A stretch of DNA of 64,000 nucleotides from Moorella glycerini (GCF_009735625.1 NZ_CP046244.1:2666001-2730000), one strand, 5' to 3'; positions 8,004 through 17,684 are shown, counted from the stretch's first letter. The notes: generated by a model from the letters alone, not told the origin. Numbers and translations are program-made.

Positions 8004-8951
8004 GTGTACCCCAATAATAAGGAGCAACCCAACGACGCCCAGGACAGGGTGATTAAAGTCCTTTTTAAGGATACTGGTGAAGCCGTGCTACGCCGGTTTC
8101 TTAACCTGGATGTCCATTTACAGACCAAATTACCTACGGAGCACATCAAGGTCAAAGCCATAGCCAGGAAGCTTTCCGATCTGGTCTTTTTAGCCACTAT
8201 CCAAGGGAAAAAAGCTTGTGTACATATTGAGATACAGAATACCATAGACCGAAACATGTATCGTAGGATGTTAGAGTATGGCCTGGCGATAATGGAAGAA
8301 CACGATTTGCCCCTCTTCCAAATTTTGATTTATGCCGGGCGCAGGAAAGCCCGTTTTCGCAACTATATTCACCATGATTTTGGTATTTATCGCTGGTTAT
8401 ATCACTTTCCCATTCTAGATCTTGGCGGTTTATCGCGCCAGGAGTTATTGGCACTGGGGGAACCCGACTTGCTTCCCCTTTTACCCCTGTGCGAAAGGGA
8501 AAGACGGCGGCATTCTCCGGAAAAATTTATCCGCGAATGCCTGGACATGTTGCTTGGACAGGTGCGGTTACAAAATTTATCACTGGAAGAGAAGGGTACT
8601 CTCCTTTTACGCATGCAAATTTTAGCTGGTTCTGTAACTGATCCTTCCTGGGCGAAAAAATTATTCGATGAGGTGATGCAAATGTTTTCTTTGGAAGAGA
8701 ACTGGGTGTATAAACAAATAATAGAAAAGGGCATAGAAAAAGGTATGGAAAAAGGTATGGAAAAAGGAGAAATTGATACAATCAGGTCGAATATCAAAAA
8801 GGTATTAAGGCTACGTTTTGGCACTTTACCTTCTGAGGTAACATCCGAACTGGAAAGAGAAACTGCAAAACAAAAGCTAGATTACCTGCTGGAAAGGGCC
8901 GTCCTGGCTGCCAGCATGGAAGAGTTCAAGAGTGCTCTATTTTCTGCTTAG
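8004..8951 (+). CDS. Rpn/YhgA-like PD-(D/E)XK nuclease
   Basis: The 315-residue protein belongs to the Rpn family of recombination-promoting nucleases or transposase-like proteins, which cut DNA and promote RecA-independent recombination in E. coli. The N-terminal nuclease core carries LSDLVFLATIQGKKACVHIEIQNTID, where D, the E of HIEIQ and Q correspond to the PD-(D/E)XK site. The region near residues 230-250 has the characteristic charged repeat of EKGIEKGMEKGMEKGE, followed by a C-terminal helical domain seen in DUF4351-type members. GTG 8004 is chosen, with AAAGGATGAAG upstream. It is unrelated in detail to the second Rpn gene at 26.8 kb. Confidence 0.8.
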   Translation: MYPNNKEQPNDAQDRVIKVLFKDTGEAVLRRFLNLDVHLQTKLPTEHIKVKAIARKLSDLVFLATIQGKKACVHIEIQNTIDRNMYRRMLEYGLAIMEEHDLPLFQILIYAGRRKARFRNYIHHDFGIYRWLYHFPILDLGGLSRQELLALGEPDLLPLLPLCERERRRHSPEKFIRECLDMLLGQVRLQNLSLEEKGTLLLRMQILAGSVTDPSWAKKLFDEVMQMFSLEENWVYKQIIEKGIEKGMEKGMEKGEIDTIRSNIKKVLRLRFGTLPSEVTSELERETAKQKLDYLLERAVLAASMEEFKSALFSA

Positions 8952-8990
8952 GCCATAGATTCATAAAGCTAGAACAGGAGGGGTGTGCCC

Positions 8991-9344
8991 GTGGGGCACG
9001 TATTTGTAAACGTGCAGCTGGAAGGGGCCAGTAGCAAAGAGGAAACAACCATGCTGGTCGATACCGGGGCCACTTTGAGCACTATTCCCAGAGATTTAGC
9101 AGACCGGCTGGGGGTACCCCGCCTGGGACCGCGCAAGGTGCAACTGGCCGATGGCCAGGAACTCCAGGTAGAAGCCGGGGTGGTGCACGTAAAAATTGAC
9201 GGCCGGGAAGCGCCGACCACTGTTTTAATTCTCGGTAATGAGCCCCTGCTGGGGGTAGAAACTTTAGAAACCCTGGGGTTAAAGGTAAATCCCTATACCC
9301 GGCAGCTTGAACCGGCCCGGGCTTTTACCTTAAGGCTAAGATAA
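8991..9344 (+). CDS. Retropepsin-like aspartic protease
   Basis: The 117-residue protein is a single-domain clan AA aspartic protease, active as a homodimer. It has the catalytic triad VDTGATLS (about residue 23) and the later hydrophobic-glycine flap partner LGVETLETLGLKVNP, close to the ILG-hydrophobic motif of retropepsins. GTG 8991 has AGGAGGGG 7 bases upstream; GTG 8985 is too close. It stands alone between the Rpn gene and the rimP promoter. Substrates are unknown, and small proteins of this type are common near toxin or mobile genes. Confidence 0.8.
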   Translation: MGHVFVNVQLEGASSKEETTMLVDTGATLSTIPRDLADRLGVPRLGPRKVQLADGQELQVEAGVVHVKIDGREAPTTVLILGNEPLLGVETLETLGLKVNPYTRQLEPARAFTLRLR

Positions 9345-9368
9345 TTTGCTCCGGCTTGATTTTTTCCC

Positions 9369-9397
9369 TTGCAGGCGGGAATAACCTGTGTTATACT
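9369..9397 (+). promoter_or_regulatory. Sigma-A promoter for the rimP-nusA operon
   Basis: TTGCAG (9369-9374) and TATACT (9392-9397) are spaced by 17 bases. Transcription would start near 9404, leaving a leader of about 95 nt before rimP that contains the hairpin at 9444-9469. Confidence 0.6.
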
Positions 9398-9443
9398 ATT
9401 TCCAGGTTGTTTACACCCAGACATTACTTGTTGCATTACTGGA

Positions 9444-9473
9444 AAAGAGTGGGTCAGTGCCCACTCTTTTATG
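9444..9473 (+). terminator. Hairpin attenuator in the rimP leader
   Basis: AAAGAGTGGG (9444-9453) pairs perfectly with CCCACTCTTT (9460-9469) over a 6-base loop, followed by a short T stretch. Such a rimP-leader hairpin is known upstream of rimP-nusA in Firmicutes and probably attenuates the operon, with NusA as a possible feedback factor. The feedback is inference. Confidence 0.65.
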
Positions 9474-9497
9474 TTGAAAACTTGGGAGGTCACCCTT

Positions 9498-9974
9498 TTG
9501 AGCAAACTGACAGAGTTAATCCAGGGCCTGGTAGAACCGGTCCTGACCGGGATGGGCTACGAACTGGTCGACCTGCAATACGGCCGGGAAGGAGGGCGCT
9601 ATATCCTGCGGCTGTTTATCGACCGGCCGGAAGGTATTGGCCTGGATGACTGCGAGAAGGCCAGCCGGGCCGTCGGTGACATCCTGGACCAGGAGGATCC
9701 CATCCCCAACAGTTATTACCTGGAAGTATCATCGCCGGGCCTGGAGCGCCCCTTAAAAAAAGAAGCCGATTTTCAGCGTTTTGCCGGGCGTAAAGTTAGA
9801 ATGCGTATCTTTGCCCCTATTGACGGTCGACGTCATTTTCAGGGGCAGCTCCTTGGTTACCAGGAGGGGCAGGTGCAGGTGCAGCTCGATGATGGGCGCC
9901 GGCTGGCCATCCCCCTGGACCAGGTAGCGACTGCCAGGCTGGTCTTTGACCTGGCGGAGGATGAGGAGGCCTAA
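9498..9974 (+). CDS. rimP: Ribosome maturation factor RimP
   Basis: RimP (158 residues) assists assembly of the small ribosomal subunit. Markers are [50 protein letters not shown] and [20 protein letters not shown], followed by the C-terminal SH3-like domain with [18 protein letters not shown] 9498 is chosen because GGGAGGT lies 7 bases upstream and it gives the normal family start; the frame stays open upstream into the leader hairpin. It heads the conserved rimP-nusA-ylxR-ylxQ-infB-rbfA operon and ends 2 bases before nusA. Confidence 0.95.
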   Translation: MSKLTELIQGLVEPVLTGMGYELVDLQYGREGGRYILRLFIDRPEGIGLDDCEKASRAVGDILDQEDPIPNSYYLEVSSPGLERPLKKEADFQRFAGRKVRMRIFAPIDGRRHFQGQLLGYQEGQVQVQLDDGRRLAIPLDQVATARLVFDLAEDEEA

Positions 9975-9976
9975 GG

Positions 9977-11065
9977 ATGAATATCGAATTTATCCAAGCA
10001 TTACGGGACCTGGAAAAGGAAAAGGGTATTAAGGTCGACATCCTGCTGGAAGCCATCGAAGCAGCCTTGATATCGGCTTATAAGAAAAATTTTGGCTCGG
10101 CCCAGAATGTCCGGGTGGAAATCCAGCGCGATACAGGGGAGATTAAAGTCCTGGCCCAGCGCCAGGTGGTAGAAGAGGTAGGCGATCCCCGGACGGAGAT
10201 TTCCCTGGTTGAAGCCCGGGCCATAAATAGCAATTATGAGATTGGCGATGTGGTAGAAAAGGAGGTAACGCCGCGGGATTTTGGGCGTATAGCCGCCCAG
10301 ACGGCCAAACAGGTAGTCGTCCAGCGTATTCGTGAAGCCGAGCGGAGTTTAATTTACGATGAGTTTATTGGCCGCGAGAACGATATTGTTACCGGGGTTG
10401 TCCAGCGCCAGGAAGGTAAAAATATTATCCTGGACCTGGGCCGGGCCGAGGCCATTCTTCTTCCCAGCGAGCAAAGTCCCGGTGAGGTTTACCGCCAGGG
10501 AGAACGTTTAAAAGCTTATATCCTGGAAGTACGCAAGACCAACAAAGGGCCGCAAATCCTGGTGTCCCGGACCCATCCCGGCCTGATTAAAAGGCTTTTT
10601 GAACTGGAAGTGCCAGAAATTCATGATGGGATTGTGGAAATTAAGGGAGTGGCCCGGGAAGCCGGTGCCCGCTCCAAAATTGCCGTCCATTCCCGGGAGG
10701 AAAAGGTGGACCCTGTTGGCGCCTGCGTGGGGCCTAAAGGCTCCCGGGTGCAGGCAGTGGTCCAGGAACTCCGGGGCGAAAAGGTCGATATTATTAAATG
10801 GAGTGATGACCCGGCTGTTTTTGTGGCCAACTCCTTGAGCCCGGCCAGGGTCCTGGACGTTACCGTGGATGAAGAAAATAAGGTCAGCCAGGTAATTGTC
10901 CCTGATAACCAGTTATCCCTGGCCATTGGCAAGGAAGGCCAGAATGCCCGCCTGGCGGCAAGGATAACCGGGTGGAAAATCGATATTAAAAGTGAGTCGG
11001 AAGCTGGTGACTGGGATACCTGGGATAACGACCTGGATCTTGCAGGCGGGATAGAGGAGGAGTAA
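9977..11065 (+). CDS. nusA: Transcription termination/antitermination factor NusA
   Basis: NusA binds RNA polymerase and nascent RNA and modulates pausing and termination. The 362-residue protein has the N-terminal polymerase-binding domain (MNIEFIQALRDLEKEKGI), an S1 domain near residues 135-200 (GENDIVTGVVQRQEGKNIILDLGRAEAILP-like), and two KH domains with GACVGPKGSRVQAVVQEL and LAIGKEGQNARLAARITGWKIDI. This is the short Firmicute form without C-terminal acidic repeats. It starts 3 bases after rimP and is the second gene of the operon. Confidence 0.97.
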   Translation: MNIEFIQALRDLEKEKGIKVDILLEAIEAALISAYKKNFGSAQNVRVEIQRDTGEIKVLAQRQVVEEVGDPRTEISLVEARAINSNYEIGDVVEKEVTPRDFGRIAAQTAKQVVVQRIREAERSLIYDEFIGRENDIVTGVVQRQEGKNIILDLGRAEAILLPSEQSPGEVYRQGERLKAYILEVRKTNKGPQILVSRTHPGLIKRLFELEVPEIHDGIVEIKGVAREAGARSKIAVHSREEKVDPVGACVGPKGSRVQAVVQELRGEKVDIIKWSDDPAVFVANSLSPARVLDVTVDEENKVSQVIVPDNQLSLAIGKEGQNARLAARITGWKIDIKSESEAGDWDTWDNDLDLAGGIEEE

Positions 11066-11067
11066 GC

Positions 11068-11349
11068 TTGCCCAAGCCCAGGAAAATACCCGTGCGGATG
11101 TGTGTCGGTTGCCGGGCGCGCAATGATAAGCGTAATTTATTGCGCGTTGTCCGTACACCGGCGCAAGAGGTGGTTCTTGACCCTACCGGGAAACGTGCCG
11201 GGAGAGGGGCCTATATCTGCCCCAGGGTGGAATGCCTGCGCAAAGCCGTTAAAAGCCGGGCCCTGGAGCGGGCTTTAGGCGTAAGTTTAACCCCGGAGGT
11301 CCTGGCAGATCTCGAGGCCAGTCTCAGCCAGGGTAATGGCCATGAATGA
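11068..11349 (+). CDS. rnpM: RNase P modulator RnpM (YlxR)
   Basis: The 93-residue YlxR-family protein binds RNA; in Bacillus subtilis it associates with RNase P RNA and modulates its activity. The family signature is MCVGCRARNDKRNLLRVVR near the start and GKRAGRGAYICPRVECLRKAVKS in the middle. TTG 11068 follows AGAGGAGGAG. It is overlapped at its end by ylxQ. The position between nusA and ylxQ is conserved in Firmicutes. Confidence 0.93.
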   Translation: MPKPRKIPVRMCVGCRARNDKRNLLRVVRTPAQEVVLDPTGKRAGRGAYICPRVECLRKAVKSRALERALGVSLTPEVLADLEASLSQGNGHE

Positions 11350-11650
11350 TGTTTATAACCTCCTTGGCCTGGCTTACCGGGCGGGCAAAGTAGCCTGGGG
11401 ATACCAGGCAGTTATGACGGCTTTAAAGAGGAGGAAGGTTTATCTCCTTTTACTGGCAGGGGACAGCAGCCCCCGGCTGAGGGGCAAGTTGTTAGCAACC
11501 TGCCGGGAATATGGCAGCCAGGGAATCATTTTTGGTGATAAAGTTACCATCGGAGCAGCGCTAGGTAAACCTCCATGTGCCGTCGTCGGCGTTACGGATG
11601 CAAATCTGGCCAGGTTAATCCGGCAGCAAGTACGGGAGGTTGGTGCATGA
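11336..11650 (+). CDS. Ribosomal L7Ae-family protein YlxQ
   Basis: The 104-residue product is a YlxQ-type L7Ae/L30e/S12e-fold RNA-binding protein, whose relatives bind kink-turns. It shows VYNLLGLAYRAGKVAWGYQAVMTALKRRKVYLLLLAGDSSPRLRGKL and a C-terminal CAVVGVTDANLARLI segment. ATG 11336 overlaps the end of rnpM; ATG 11342 is an alternative. Its exact cellular RNA partner is not known to me. Confidence 0.88.
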   Translation: MAMNDVYNLLGLAYRAGKVAWGYQAVMTALKRRKVYLLLLAGDSSPRLRGKLLATCREYGSQGIIFGDKVTIGAALGKPPCAVVGVTDANLARLIRQQVREVGA

Positions 11651-11668
11651 GAATATGGGGGTGGTTTA

Positions 11669-14464
11669 ATGGCCAAAACACGCGTTTACGAATTAGCTAA
11701 GGAATTACGGGTTTCTAATAAGGATTTAATGGACACCATGGCGCAGCTGGGTATCTATACCCGTTCCCACATGAGTGTCCTGGAAAACGGGGAAGTAATA
11801 AAAATACGCAATCATTACCGGCAAATGTGGCGGGCAGCCAGGGCGGCCAAGCTGAAGCAGCAACAGGCGGCAGCCGCGCCGCCGGTGGCAGAAGCTGTTG
11901 CACCGTCCCAGCCGGGTGTTGAGAAGGTGGCAGCGACCGGGCAGGCCCAGCATATTACTGAGAAAGCAGCGACCGGGCAGCCCCGGCAGGGTGCTGCGAA
12001 AGCAGCAGTTACCAGGCCCGAGGGGGGCGCTGAGAAGGCGGCAGCCATTACCCGGCTACAGCAGGGTGCAGAGAAGGCAGGTGCCGGCCAGCCCCAGCAG
12101 GTTAGTGGGAAGGCACCTGCCATGCCGCCGGCAGAGGCAGCGGCTAAGGCCCGGTCGGAAAAAGAACGGCAGCTGGCGGGTGTGGAACCTGTCCCGGCTG
12201 CAGCCCAACCCGAACGGCCCCGGGAACAGGAAGGTAAAGAACGTTCCGGCAAGCAGGCGGCCGGGAAGCAGCAATCCCGGGCTGGCGGGCAGCAAGCTGG
12301 CCAACAACCAGGACGGGCTAAGAAACGGCAGGAAGAAGGGCAGGCGCGCCGGCGAGAAAATAAAGGCCAGGAGCAGGAAGGCCGCCGGGGCCCGGAGCGG
12401 GAGGAGCGACCGGCCAGGGTTGACCAGCAGGTGCAGGTACTAACACCGGCTGCAGCCCAGCGGCCGGCAGGCAAAGGCGCCGGCAGGCCGGCGAAAAATA
12501 AACAGTTACGTATACCGAAACCGCCGGAGGCAGTTACCAAGGATTTGCCGGAAAAGCGGCGGGATCGACCTGCGGGTAAGCCGGCTGCCAAACAGGCCGA
12601 AACCGGGCGCAGCCGCAAGCTGGTTGAGCTTGAACAACAGCGGGAAGAGCGCCTGCTGCGGCGGGATAAAGATAAAAATAAGGCTAAGGCCGCCCAGCAG
12701 GAAGCGCCCAAAGTCGTCCGCCGGGTAACCCTGACGGGAAGCATTACCGTCCAGGAACTGGCAAAAAGGATCGGCAAAACGGCGGCTGAAGTTATCAAGT
12801 TTTTAATGGGGCAGGGCGTAATGGCTACCATAAACAAGGAGCTGGATATAGATACGGCCGCCATTATTGCCCAAGATCTGGGGGCCATTGTTGAGGTTAA
12901 AGAGGAAAAACCCCTCACTGTCCTGGAAGACCTGCCCGACGCTCCCGAAACCCTGCAAGAACGGCCGCCGGTAGTAACCGTTATGGGCCATGTCGATCAT
13001 GGCAAAACCTCTTTACTGGATGCCATCCGGCGCACCAATGTTACGGCCACCGAGGCCGGCGGTATCACCCAGCATATCGGGGCCTACCAGGTAAAGGTTA
13101 AAAACCGCAAGATTACTTTCCTGGATACCCCCGGCCATGAGGCCTTTACGGCCATGCGCGCCAGGGGAGCCCAGGCGACGGATATTGCTATCCTGGTAGT
13201 GGCTGCCGACGACGGTGTCATGCCCCAGACGGTGGAGGCCATTAACCATGCCAAAGCTGCCGGGGTACCCATTGTCGTGGCCATTAATAAAATAGATCGC
13301 CCCGACGCCAACCCGGACCGGGTCAAACAGCAGCTGACGGAGTACGGCCTGGTGCCGGAAGAGTGGGGCGGCGATACCATCATGGTACCCGTTTCAGCCC
13401 TTAAAAAAGAGGGCCTCAATGAATTGCTGGAAATGACTTTACTCACGGCCGATATGATGGAGCTCAAGGCCAACCCCAATCGCCCGGCCCGGGGTATTGT
13501 CATTGAAGCCCAGCTGGATAAAGGTCGCGGCCCGGTGGCTACCATGCTGGTCCAGAAGGGCACCCTTAAAGTGGGCGACAACCTGGTAGCCGGGGCGGTT
13601 TACGGCCGGGTCAGGGCCCTCTTTGACGATAAAGGCGAGCGGGTAAAGAGCGCCGAGCCCTCCATGCCGGTGGAAGTCCTGGGCCTTTCCGAGTTACCCC
13701 AGGCCGGTGACATTTTCCAGGTGGTAGAGGATGAAAAGCTGGCCCGCCAGATTGCCACCTTGCGCCAGGAAGAACGGCGCCAGGAAGAATTAAAGGCAGC
13801 CGGCAAGACCTCCCTGGATGACCTGTTCAAGCAGATGGAAGCCGGCGAAGTTAAAGAACTTAATCTGGTGGTCAAAGGAGACGTCCAGGGTTCGGTGGAG
13901 GCCCTGCGGGCGGCCCTGGAGCAATTGTCTACCAGCGAGGTTAAAGTTAATATCATTCATGGTGGCGTCGGTGCCATTACCGAAACCGATGTCATGCTGG
14001 CCGCAGCTTCTAAAGCCATTATCATCGGCTTTAACGTTCGCCCGGATGCTAACGCCCGCAAGGCAGCGGAAGAGGCAGGGGTAGAAATCCGTCTCTACCG
14101 GGTGATCTACGAGATTATCGATGAGGTTAAAGCTGCCATGACCGGTCTCCTGGAACCGGTGAAACGGGAAGTGGTCCTGGGCCGGGCCGAAGTACGGGCT
14201 ACCTTTAAAGTGCCTAAGGTAGGTACGGTGGCCGGTTGCCTGGTGACCGACGGCAAGATCCAGAACCGGGCCCTGGCCCGGGTAATCCGGGACGGGGTGG
14301 TGGTCTTTGAAGGCCGCATTGACTCCCTGAAGCGCTTTAAGGATGACGTCCGGGAAGTGGCCCAGGGTTATGAATGCGGTATCGGCCTGGAAAAATATAA
14401 CGATATTAAGGAAGGCGACGTTATCGAAGCCTATATGATAGAAGAGGTTAAACGGGAACTGTAG
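11669..14464 (+). CDS. infB: Translation initiation factor IF-2
   Basis: IF-2 is the GTPase that brings initiator tRNA to the 30S subunit. The 931-residue protein has a first IF2N domain (residues 3-55, [17 protein letters not shown]), a long Ala/Gln/Lys/Arg-rich linker (about 60-350), a second IF2N domain ([21 protein letters not shown], about 360-410), then the G domain with [19 protein letters not shown] and [11 protein letters not shown], and domains II-IV ending near residue 931. The linker contains about six tandem units of 12-13 residues beginning EKVAATG, EKAATGQ, AKAAVTR, EKAAAIT, EKAGAGQ and GKAPAMP (residues 85-158). It follows ylxQ by 18 bases. Confidence 0.97.
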   Translation: MAKTRVYELAKELRVSNKDLMDTMAQLGIYTRSHMSVLENGEVIKIRNHYRQMWRAARAAKLKQQQAAAAPPVAEAVAPSQPGVEKVAATGQAQHITEKAATGQPRQGAAKAAVTRPEGGAEKAAAITRLQQGAEKAGAGQPQQVSGKAPAMPPAEAAAKARSEKERQLAGVEPVPAAAQPERPREQEGKERSGKQAAGKQQSRAGGQQAGQQPGRAKKRQEEGQARRRENKGQEQEGRRGPEREERPARVDQQVQVLTPAAAQRPAGKGAGRPAKNKQLRIPKPPEAVTKDLPEKRRDRPAGKPAAKQAETGRSRKLVELEQQREERLLRRDKDKNKAKAAQQEAPKVVRRVTLTGSITVQELAKRIGKTAAEVIKFLMGQGVMATINKELDIDTAAIIAQDLGAIVEVKEEKPLTVLEDLPDAPETLQERPPVVTVMGHVDHGKTSLLDAIRRTNVTATEAGGITQHIGAYQVKVKNRKITFLDTPGHEAFTAMRARGAQATDIAILVVAADDGVMPQTVEAINHAKAAGVPIVVAINKIDRPDANPDRVKQQLTEYGLVPEEWGGDTIMVPVSALKKEGLNELLEMTLLTADMMELKANPNRPARGIVIEAQLDKGRGPVATMLVQKGTLKVGDNLVAGAVYGRVRALFDDKGERVKSAEPSMPVEVLGLSELPQAGDIFQVVEDEKLARQIATLRQEERRQEELKAAGKTSLDDLFKQMEAGEVKELNLVVKGDVQGSVEALRAALEQLSTSEVKVNIIHGGVGAITETDVMLAAASKAIIIGFNVRPDANARKAAEEAGVEIRLYRVIYEIIDEVKAAMTGLLEPVKREVVLGRAEVRATFKVPKVGTVAGCLVTDGKIQNRALARVIRDGVVVFEGRIDSLKRFKDDVREVAQGYECGIGLEKYNDIKEGDVIEAYMIEEVKREL

Positions 14465-14471
14465 GGAGGCG

Positions 14472-14846
14472 ATGGCCGTGGCGCTGCGGGTTGAGCGGGT
14501 TGCCGAACAGATGAAAAAGGAAATTGCCCGGATTTTGCGGGATGAATTGAAGGATCCCCGCCTGGAAGCCGGCCTGGTTACGGTTACGGGAGTAGAGCTT
14601 TCCAACGATCTCCACTATGCTAAAGTATACGTCAGCATCTACGGGGATGCAGCCCAAAAGAGTGAGGTCATGGAAGGCCTGGCCAGGGCAACCAGCTTTG
14701 TACGGCGGGAAATCGGCCAGCGCCTGAGCCTGCGTTATACTCCGGAAATTACCTTTAAATTTGATGCGTCCATCGAGCACGGCGATCATATCAGCAGGTT
14801 GCTGGCGCGCGTCAAGGCAGAGGAGCAAGAACATGACGACCGTTGA
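14472..14846 (+). CDS. rbfA: 30S ribosome-binding factor RbfA
   Basis: RbfA (124 residues) acts late in 16S rRNA maturation at the 30S decoding region. It shows RVERVAEQMKKEIARILRDELKDPRLEAGLVTVTGVELSNDLHYAKVYVS and the C-terminal RREIGQRLSLRYTPEITFKFDASIEHGDHISRLL, both family hallmarks of the KH-type fold. It begins 7 bases after infB with GTAGGGAGGCG upstream and overlaps the next gene by 14 bases. Confidence 0.95.
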   Translation: MAVALRVERVAEQMKKEIARILRDELKDPRLEAGLVTVTGVELSNDLHYAKVYVSIYGDAAQKSEVMEGLARATSFVRREIGQRLSLRYTPEITFKFDASIEHGDHISRLLARVKAEEQEHDDR

Positions 14847-15795
14847 AAGTATAGCTGCTGCCCTGGCCGCGGCCCGGGAGGTAGCCGTTGTCTCCCATAT
14901 TATCCCGGATGGGGACTGCCTGGGTTCCACCCTGGCCCTGGCCTTAGCCCTGCGGCAGCGGGGTACAAGGGCCGTGGCCATTAACGCCGACCCGGTACCG
15001 GAGATGTTTCAGTTTTTGCCCGGCCAGAAAACCATCATCCCACCAGATAAGGTAACAGAGGTACCGCCGCTGCTGGTAATGGTTGACAGTACCGACATGG
15101 AGCGGGCCGGGGAAGGCTTCAGCCAGTGGCGGCAAAAAACCCAAATGGTAATTAACATCGATCACCATGTCAGCAATACCCGTTTCGGGGACCTGAACCT
15201 GGTGGACAGCCGGGCGGCAGCAACGGCCGAGTTAATCTATGCCGTCCTGGAAAGAATACCGGTAACCATTAACCCGGCAATAGCTACCTGTCTTTATGCA
15301 GCCCTGGCTACCGACACCGGCTCTTTCCAGTACGAGAATTGTACGGCTACGACCATGCGCCTGGCAGCGAGACTGATGGAGCAGGGGGCGGATTTGTCCC
15401 TGATCAGGGAATATCTCTGGGAAAGGAAGCCCCTGGCCAGTATCCGGTTGCTGGCGGCAGTTTTACCCACCCTGACCCTGGCCTATGACGGCAGGGTAGC
15501 CTGGCTGACGGTTTCCAGGGCCACGTTAGACGCCATTGGCGCCCTGCCGGAACATGCCGAGGGACTGGTAAATTACCCGCGCAGCATTGCCGGCGTTGAG
15601 GTGGGCCTGCTTTTCCGGGAATTGCCTGACGGCCTGGTTAAGGTCAGTTTGCGCTCTAAAAAAATCGTTGATGTTAACGCGTTAGCCGCCCGTTTTGGCG
15701 GCGGCGGCCACCGCCGCGCTGCCGGTTGTACCGTTAAAGGCGATTTTGCTACAGTCGTAGCCATGGTTGTAGCGGCAGCAGGTGAGGCCCTTTAA
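14833..15795 (+). CDS. nrnA: Oligoribonuclease/pAp phosphatase NrnA (DHH family)
   Basis: NrnA degrades short RNA oligomers to mononucleotides and dephosphorylates pAp. The 320-residue protein has the DHH catalytic motifs: SHIIPDGDCLGSTLAL (metal site; the usual DADG appears as DGDC), VDSTDMERAG, INIDHHVSNTRFGDLNLVD and ATDTGSFQYENC. The C-terminal DHHA1 domain ends with RFGGGGHRRAAGCTVKG. ATG 14833, inside rbfA, gives the canonical start. This location after rbfA and before truB is conserved. Confidence 0.92.
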   Translation: MTTVESIAAALAAAREVAVVSHIIPDGDCLGSTLALALALRQRGTRAVAINADPVPEMFQFLPGQKTIIPPDKVTEVPPLLVMVDSTDMERAGEGFSQWRQKTQMVINIDHHVSNTRFGDLNLVDSRAAATAELIYAVLERIPVTINPAIATCLYAALATDTGSFQYENCTATTMRLAARLMEQGADLSLIREYLWERKPLASIRLLAAVLPTLTLAYDGRVAWLTVSRATLDAIGALPEHAEGLVNYPRSIAGVEVGLLFRELPDGLVKVSLRSKKIVDVNALAARFGGGGHRRAAGCTVKGDFATVVAMVVAAAGEAL

Positions 15796-16709
15796 TGGTA
15801 ACGGGTTTTATTAACGTTTTAAAGCCTCCCGGCTTTACTTCCCACGATGTCGTCCAGAACCTGCGCCGCCTTTTAAAGAAACAGAGGATTGGCCATGGCG
15901 GCACCCTGGACCCCATGGCCGCCGGGGTGCTGCCGGTAGCTGTGGGCAAAGCCACCCGTTTACTGGAATATATCCAGGCGGGTGGCAAGGCCTACCGGGC
16001 GGAGTTTATCCTGGGGCTCAAAACTGATACCCAGGATCTTGGCGGCCGCGTCCTGGCCAGGCCGGGTTGCCCGGGCTTAAAGCTCGAGGAACTCCAGGCA
16101 GCGGCCCGGCGTTTCACCGGTACCATCAACCAGGTACCTCCCATGGTTGCGGCGGTTCATTACCAGGGCCGGCGCCTCTATGAACTGGCCCGGGAGGGAC
16201 AGGAGGTAGAACGGCCGGCCCGCCGGGTGACCATCGAGAATTTCCAGGTGCTTAAAGCGTGGCCGGACGGGCCGTTCTTGCGGGTTATAGCAGATATTAC
16301 CTGTTCCAAAGGCACCTATATCCGTACCCTGGGAGCCGACTGGGGTGATTACCTGGGGTGCGGGGCTACTCTGGCCTTCTTGCTCCGCACCCGCGCCGGC
16401 GGTTTTAAACTGGAGGAGGCCTGGACCCTGGAAGAAATAGCGGCGCAGGTGGCCGGGGGTAACGGGGATTTTCTCCTGCCGCCGGCAGCGGGTATTACCC
16501 ACCTGCCGGCAATTACCGTCAGGGATAAGGCCGTTAAAGCAGTGGCTAATGGCGCGGCCATCGACCCGGCTGACTGCGCCCTGGTACCGGCGCTCCGGCC
16601 GGGGAGCCTGGCCCGCCTGGAATCTCCCGCCGGGGTTCTCCTGGCCGTAGCCAGGGTGGTGCCAAAAGGTGAAGGATATTGTTTTAAACCCGACAAGGTT
16701 CTGCAGTAA
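15795..16709 (+). CDS. truB: tRNA pseudouridine-55 synthase TruB
   Basis: TruB isomerises U55 in the T-loop of tRNAs. The 304-residue protein starts with GFINVLKPPGFTSHDVVQNLRR and carries the catalytic-Asp motif GHGGTLDPMAAGVLPVAVGKATRLL near residue 40, then YRAEFILGLKTDTQDLGG and CSKGTYIRTLGADWGDYLGCGA. A C-terminal PUA-like segment is shorter but present. Its ATG overlaps the nrnA stop (TTTAATGG), so the two are translationally coupled. Confidence 0.96.
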   Translation: MVTGFINVLKPPGFTSHDVVQNLRRLLKKQRIGHGGTLDPMAAGVLPVAVGKATRLLEYIQAGGKAYRAEFILGLKTDTQDLGGRVLARPGCPGLKLEELQAAARRFTGTINQVPPMVAAVHYQGRRLYELAREGQEVERPARRVTIENFQVLKAWPDGPFLRVIADITCSKGTYIRTLGADWGDYLGCGATLAFLLRTRAGGFKLEEAWTLEEIAAQVAGGNGDFLLPPAAGITHLPAITVRDKAVKAVANGAAIDPADCALVPALRPGSLARLESPAGVLLAVARVVPKGEGYCFKPDKVLQ

Positions 16710-16721
16710 AGGGGTAAAGCG

Positions 16722-17684
16722 ATGCAGGTATGGCAGGGAATGCCTGAAGGGGAAATAGCCAGAGGTTGTTACCTGGCCCTGGGGAATTTTGATGGCGTCC
16801 ACCGGGGTCACCAGCATTTAATTGGCAGTATTGTCCAGCAAGCCAGGACGAGGGGGAAGCCGGCAGTAGTTATTACCTTTGCGCCCCATCCCGCCCAGGT
16901 ACTAAGTGATAATCCGCCGGGCCTTTTAACGACCAGGACCAGGAAGGAAAAATTAATAGCGGCCCTCGGAGTCGACTTTTTGTTCATCCTGCCCTTTACC
17001 AGGGAACTGGCGCAGCTACCGCCGGAAACCTTTGTGCGGGATATTCTCTGGCCCCATTTTCAACCGCGGCTGGTGGCCGTGGGCTTTAATTTTACCTTCG
17101 GCCACCGGGGCGCCGGTACACCGGCTTTATTGCGCCGGCTGGGAGAGGAGCTCGGTTTTAAGGTAGAAGTAATGGCCCCGGTAACCTGCTGCGGGTTGAC
17201 CGTCAGCAGTAGCGCCATTCGCAACGCCCTTGACCAGGGCGATATTTCCCTCGCCAGGAATCTTCTGGGCTACTGGCCGGTCCTGGCCGGTACCGTCGTT
17301 GGTGGCGACCGGCGCGGTCGTGAACTAGGTTTTCCAACTGCCAACCTGGCCGTACCGCCGGACGTCAAGCTGCCGGCGTGGGGCGTTTACGCCTGTCTGG
17401 CCCGCTTCCAGGACCAGGTGCGCCAGGCTGTAGTCAATATTGGCCGCCGCCCCACCTTCGGACCGGCCCTGCCGGCAACCATTGAAGCCCATTTACTGGA
17501 CTTTGAGGGCAATCTCTATGGCCAGGAAGTAGAACTGGAGCTGCGCGCTTTTCTTCGCCCGGAGCGCAAATTTGCTACTCTCGGGGAATTAGTAGCCCAG
17601 TTGCAGGAAGATAGCGCCAGGGCGCGAGAGTTTTTGAGCGGCGATAGTTTGTTTACCTCCCAGCCCTGCGACCGGCAGGCGTAA
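16722..17684 (+). CDS. ribF: Bifunctional riboflavin kinase/FAD synthetase RibF
   Basis: RibF makes FMN and FAD. The N-terminal FAD synthetase domain shows LALGNFDGVHRGHQHLI, ITFAPHPAQVL, VGFNFTFGHRGAG and VSSSAIRNAL. The C-terminal riboflavin kinase domain shows GTVVGGDRRGRELGFPTANL, WGVYACLARF and VVNIGRRPTFG, then EAHLLDFEGNLYGQEVELELRAFLRPERKF. Its length of 320 is normal. It starts 12 bases after truB, with no FMN riboswitch in front. Confidence 0.95.
   Translation: MQVWQGMPEGEIARGCYLALGNFDGVHRGHQHLIGSIVQQARTRGKPAVVITFAPHPAQVLSDNPPGLLTTRTRKEKLIAALGVDFLFILPFTRELAQLPPETFVRDILWPHFQPRLVAVGFNFTFGHRGAGTPALLRRLGEELGFKVEVMAPVTCCGLTVSSSAIRNALDQGDISLARNLLGYWPVLAGTVVGGDRRGRELGFPTANLAVPPDVKLPAWGVYACLARFQDQVRQAVVNIGRRPTFGPALPATIEAHLLDFEGNLYGQEVELELRAFLRPERKFATLGELVAQLQEDSARAREFLSGDSLFTSQPCDRQA

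Noticed and set aside
11815-12918. A 367-codon open frame on the minus strand across infB
   Set aside because: It is the antisense of the repetitive, GC-rich IF-2 linker. Its translation is Ser/Arg/Pro/Cys-rich without any domain, while the plus strand is plainly IF-2.
13790-14605. Long minus-strand open frame over infB/rbfA
   Set aside because: Shadow of two certain genes; no ribosome site or recognisable domain.
16077-16817. Minus-strand frame of 246 codons over truB/ribF
   Set aside because: Both plus-strand genes are certain; the antisense product looks like no protein family.
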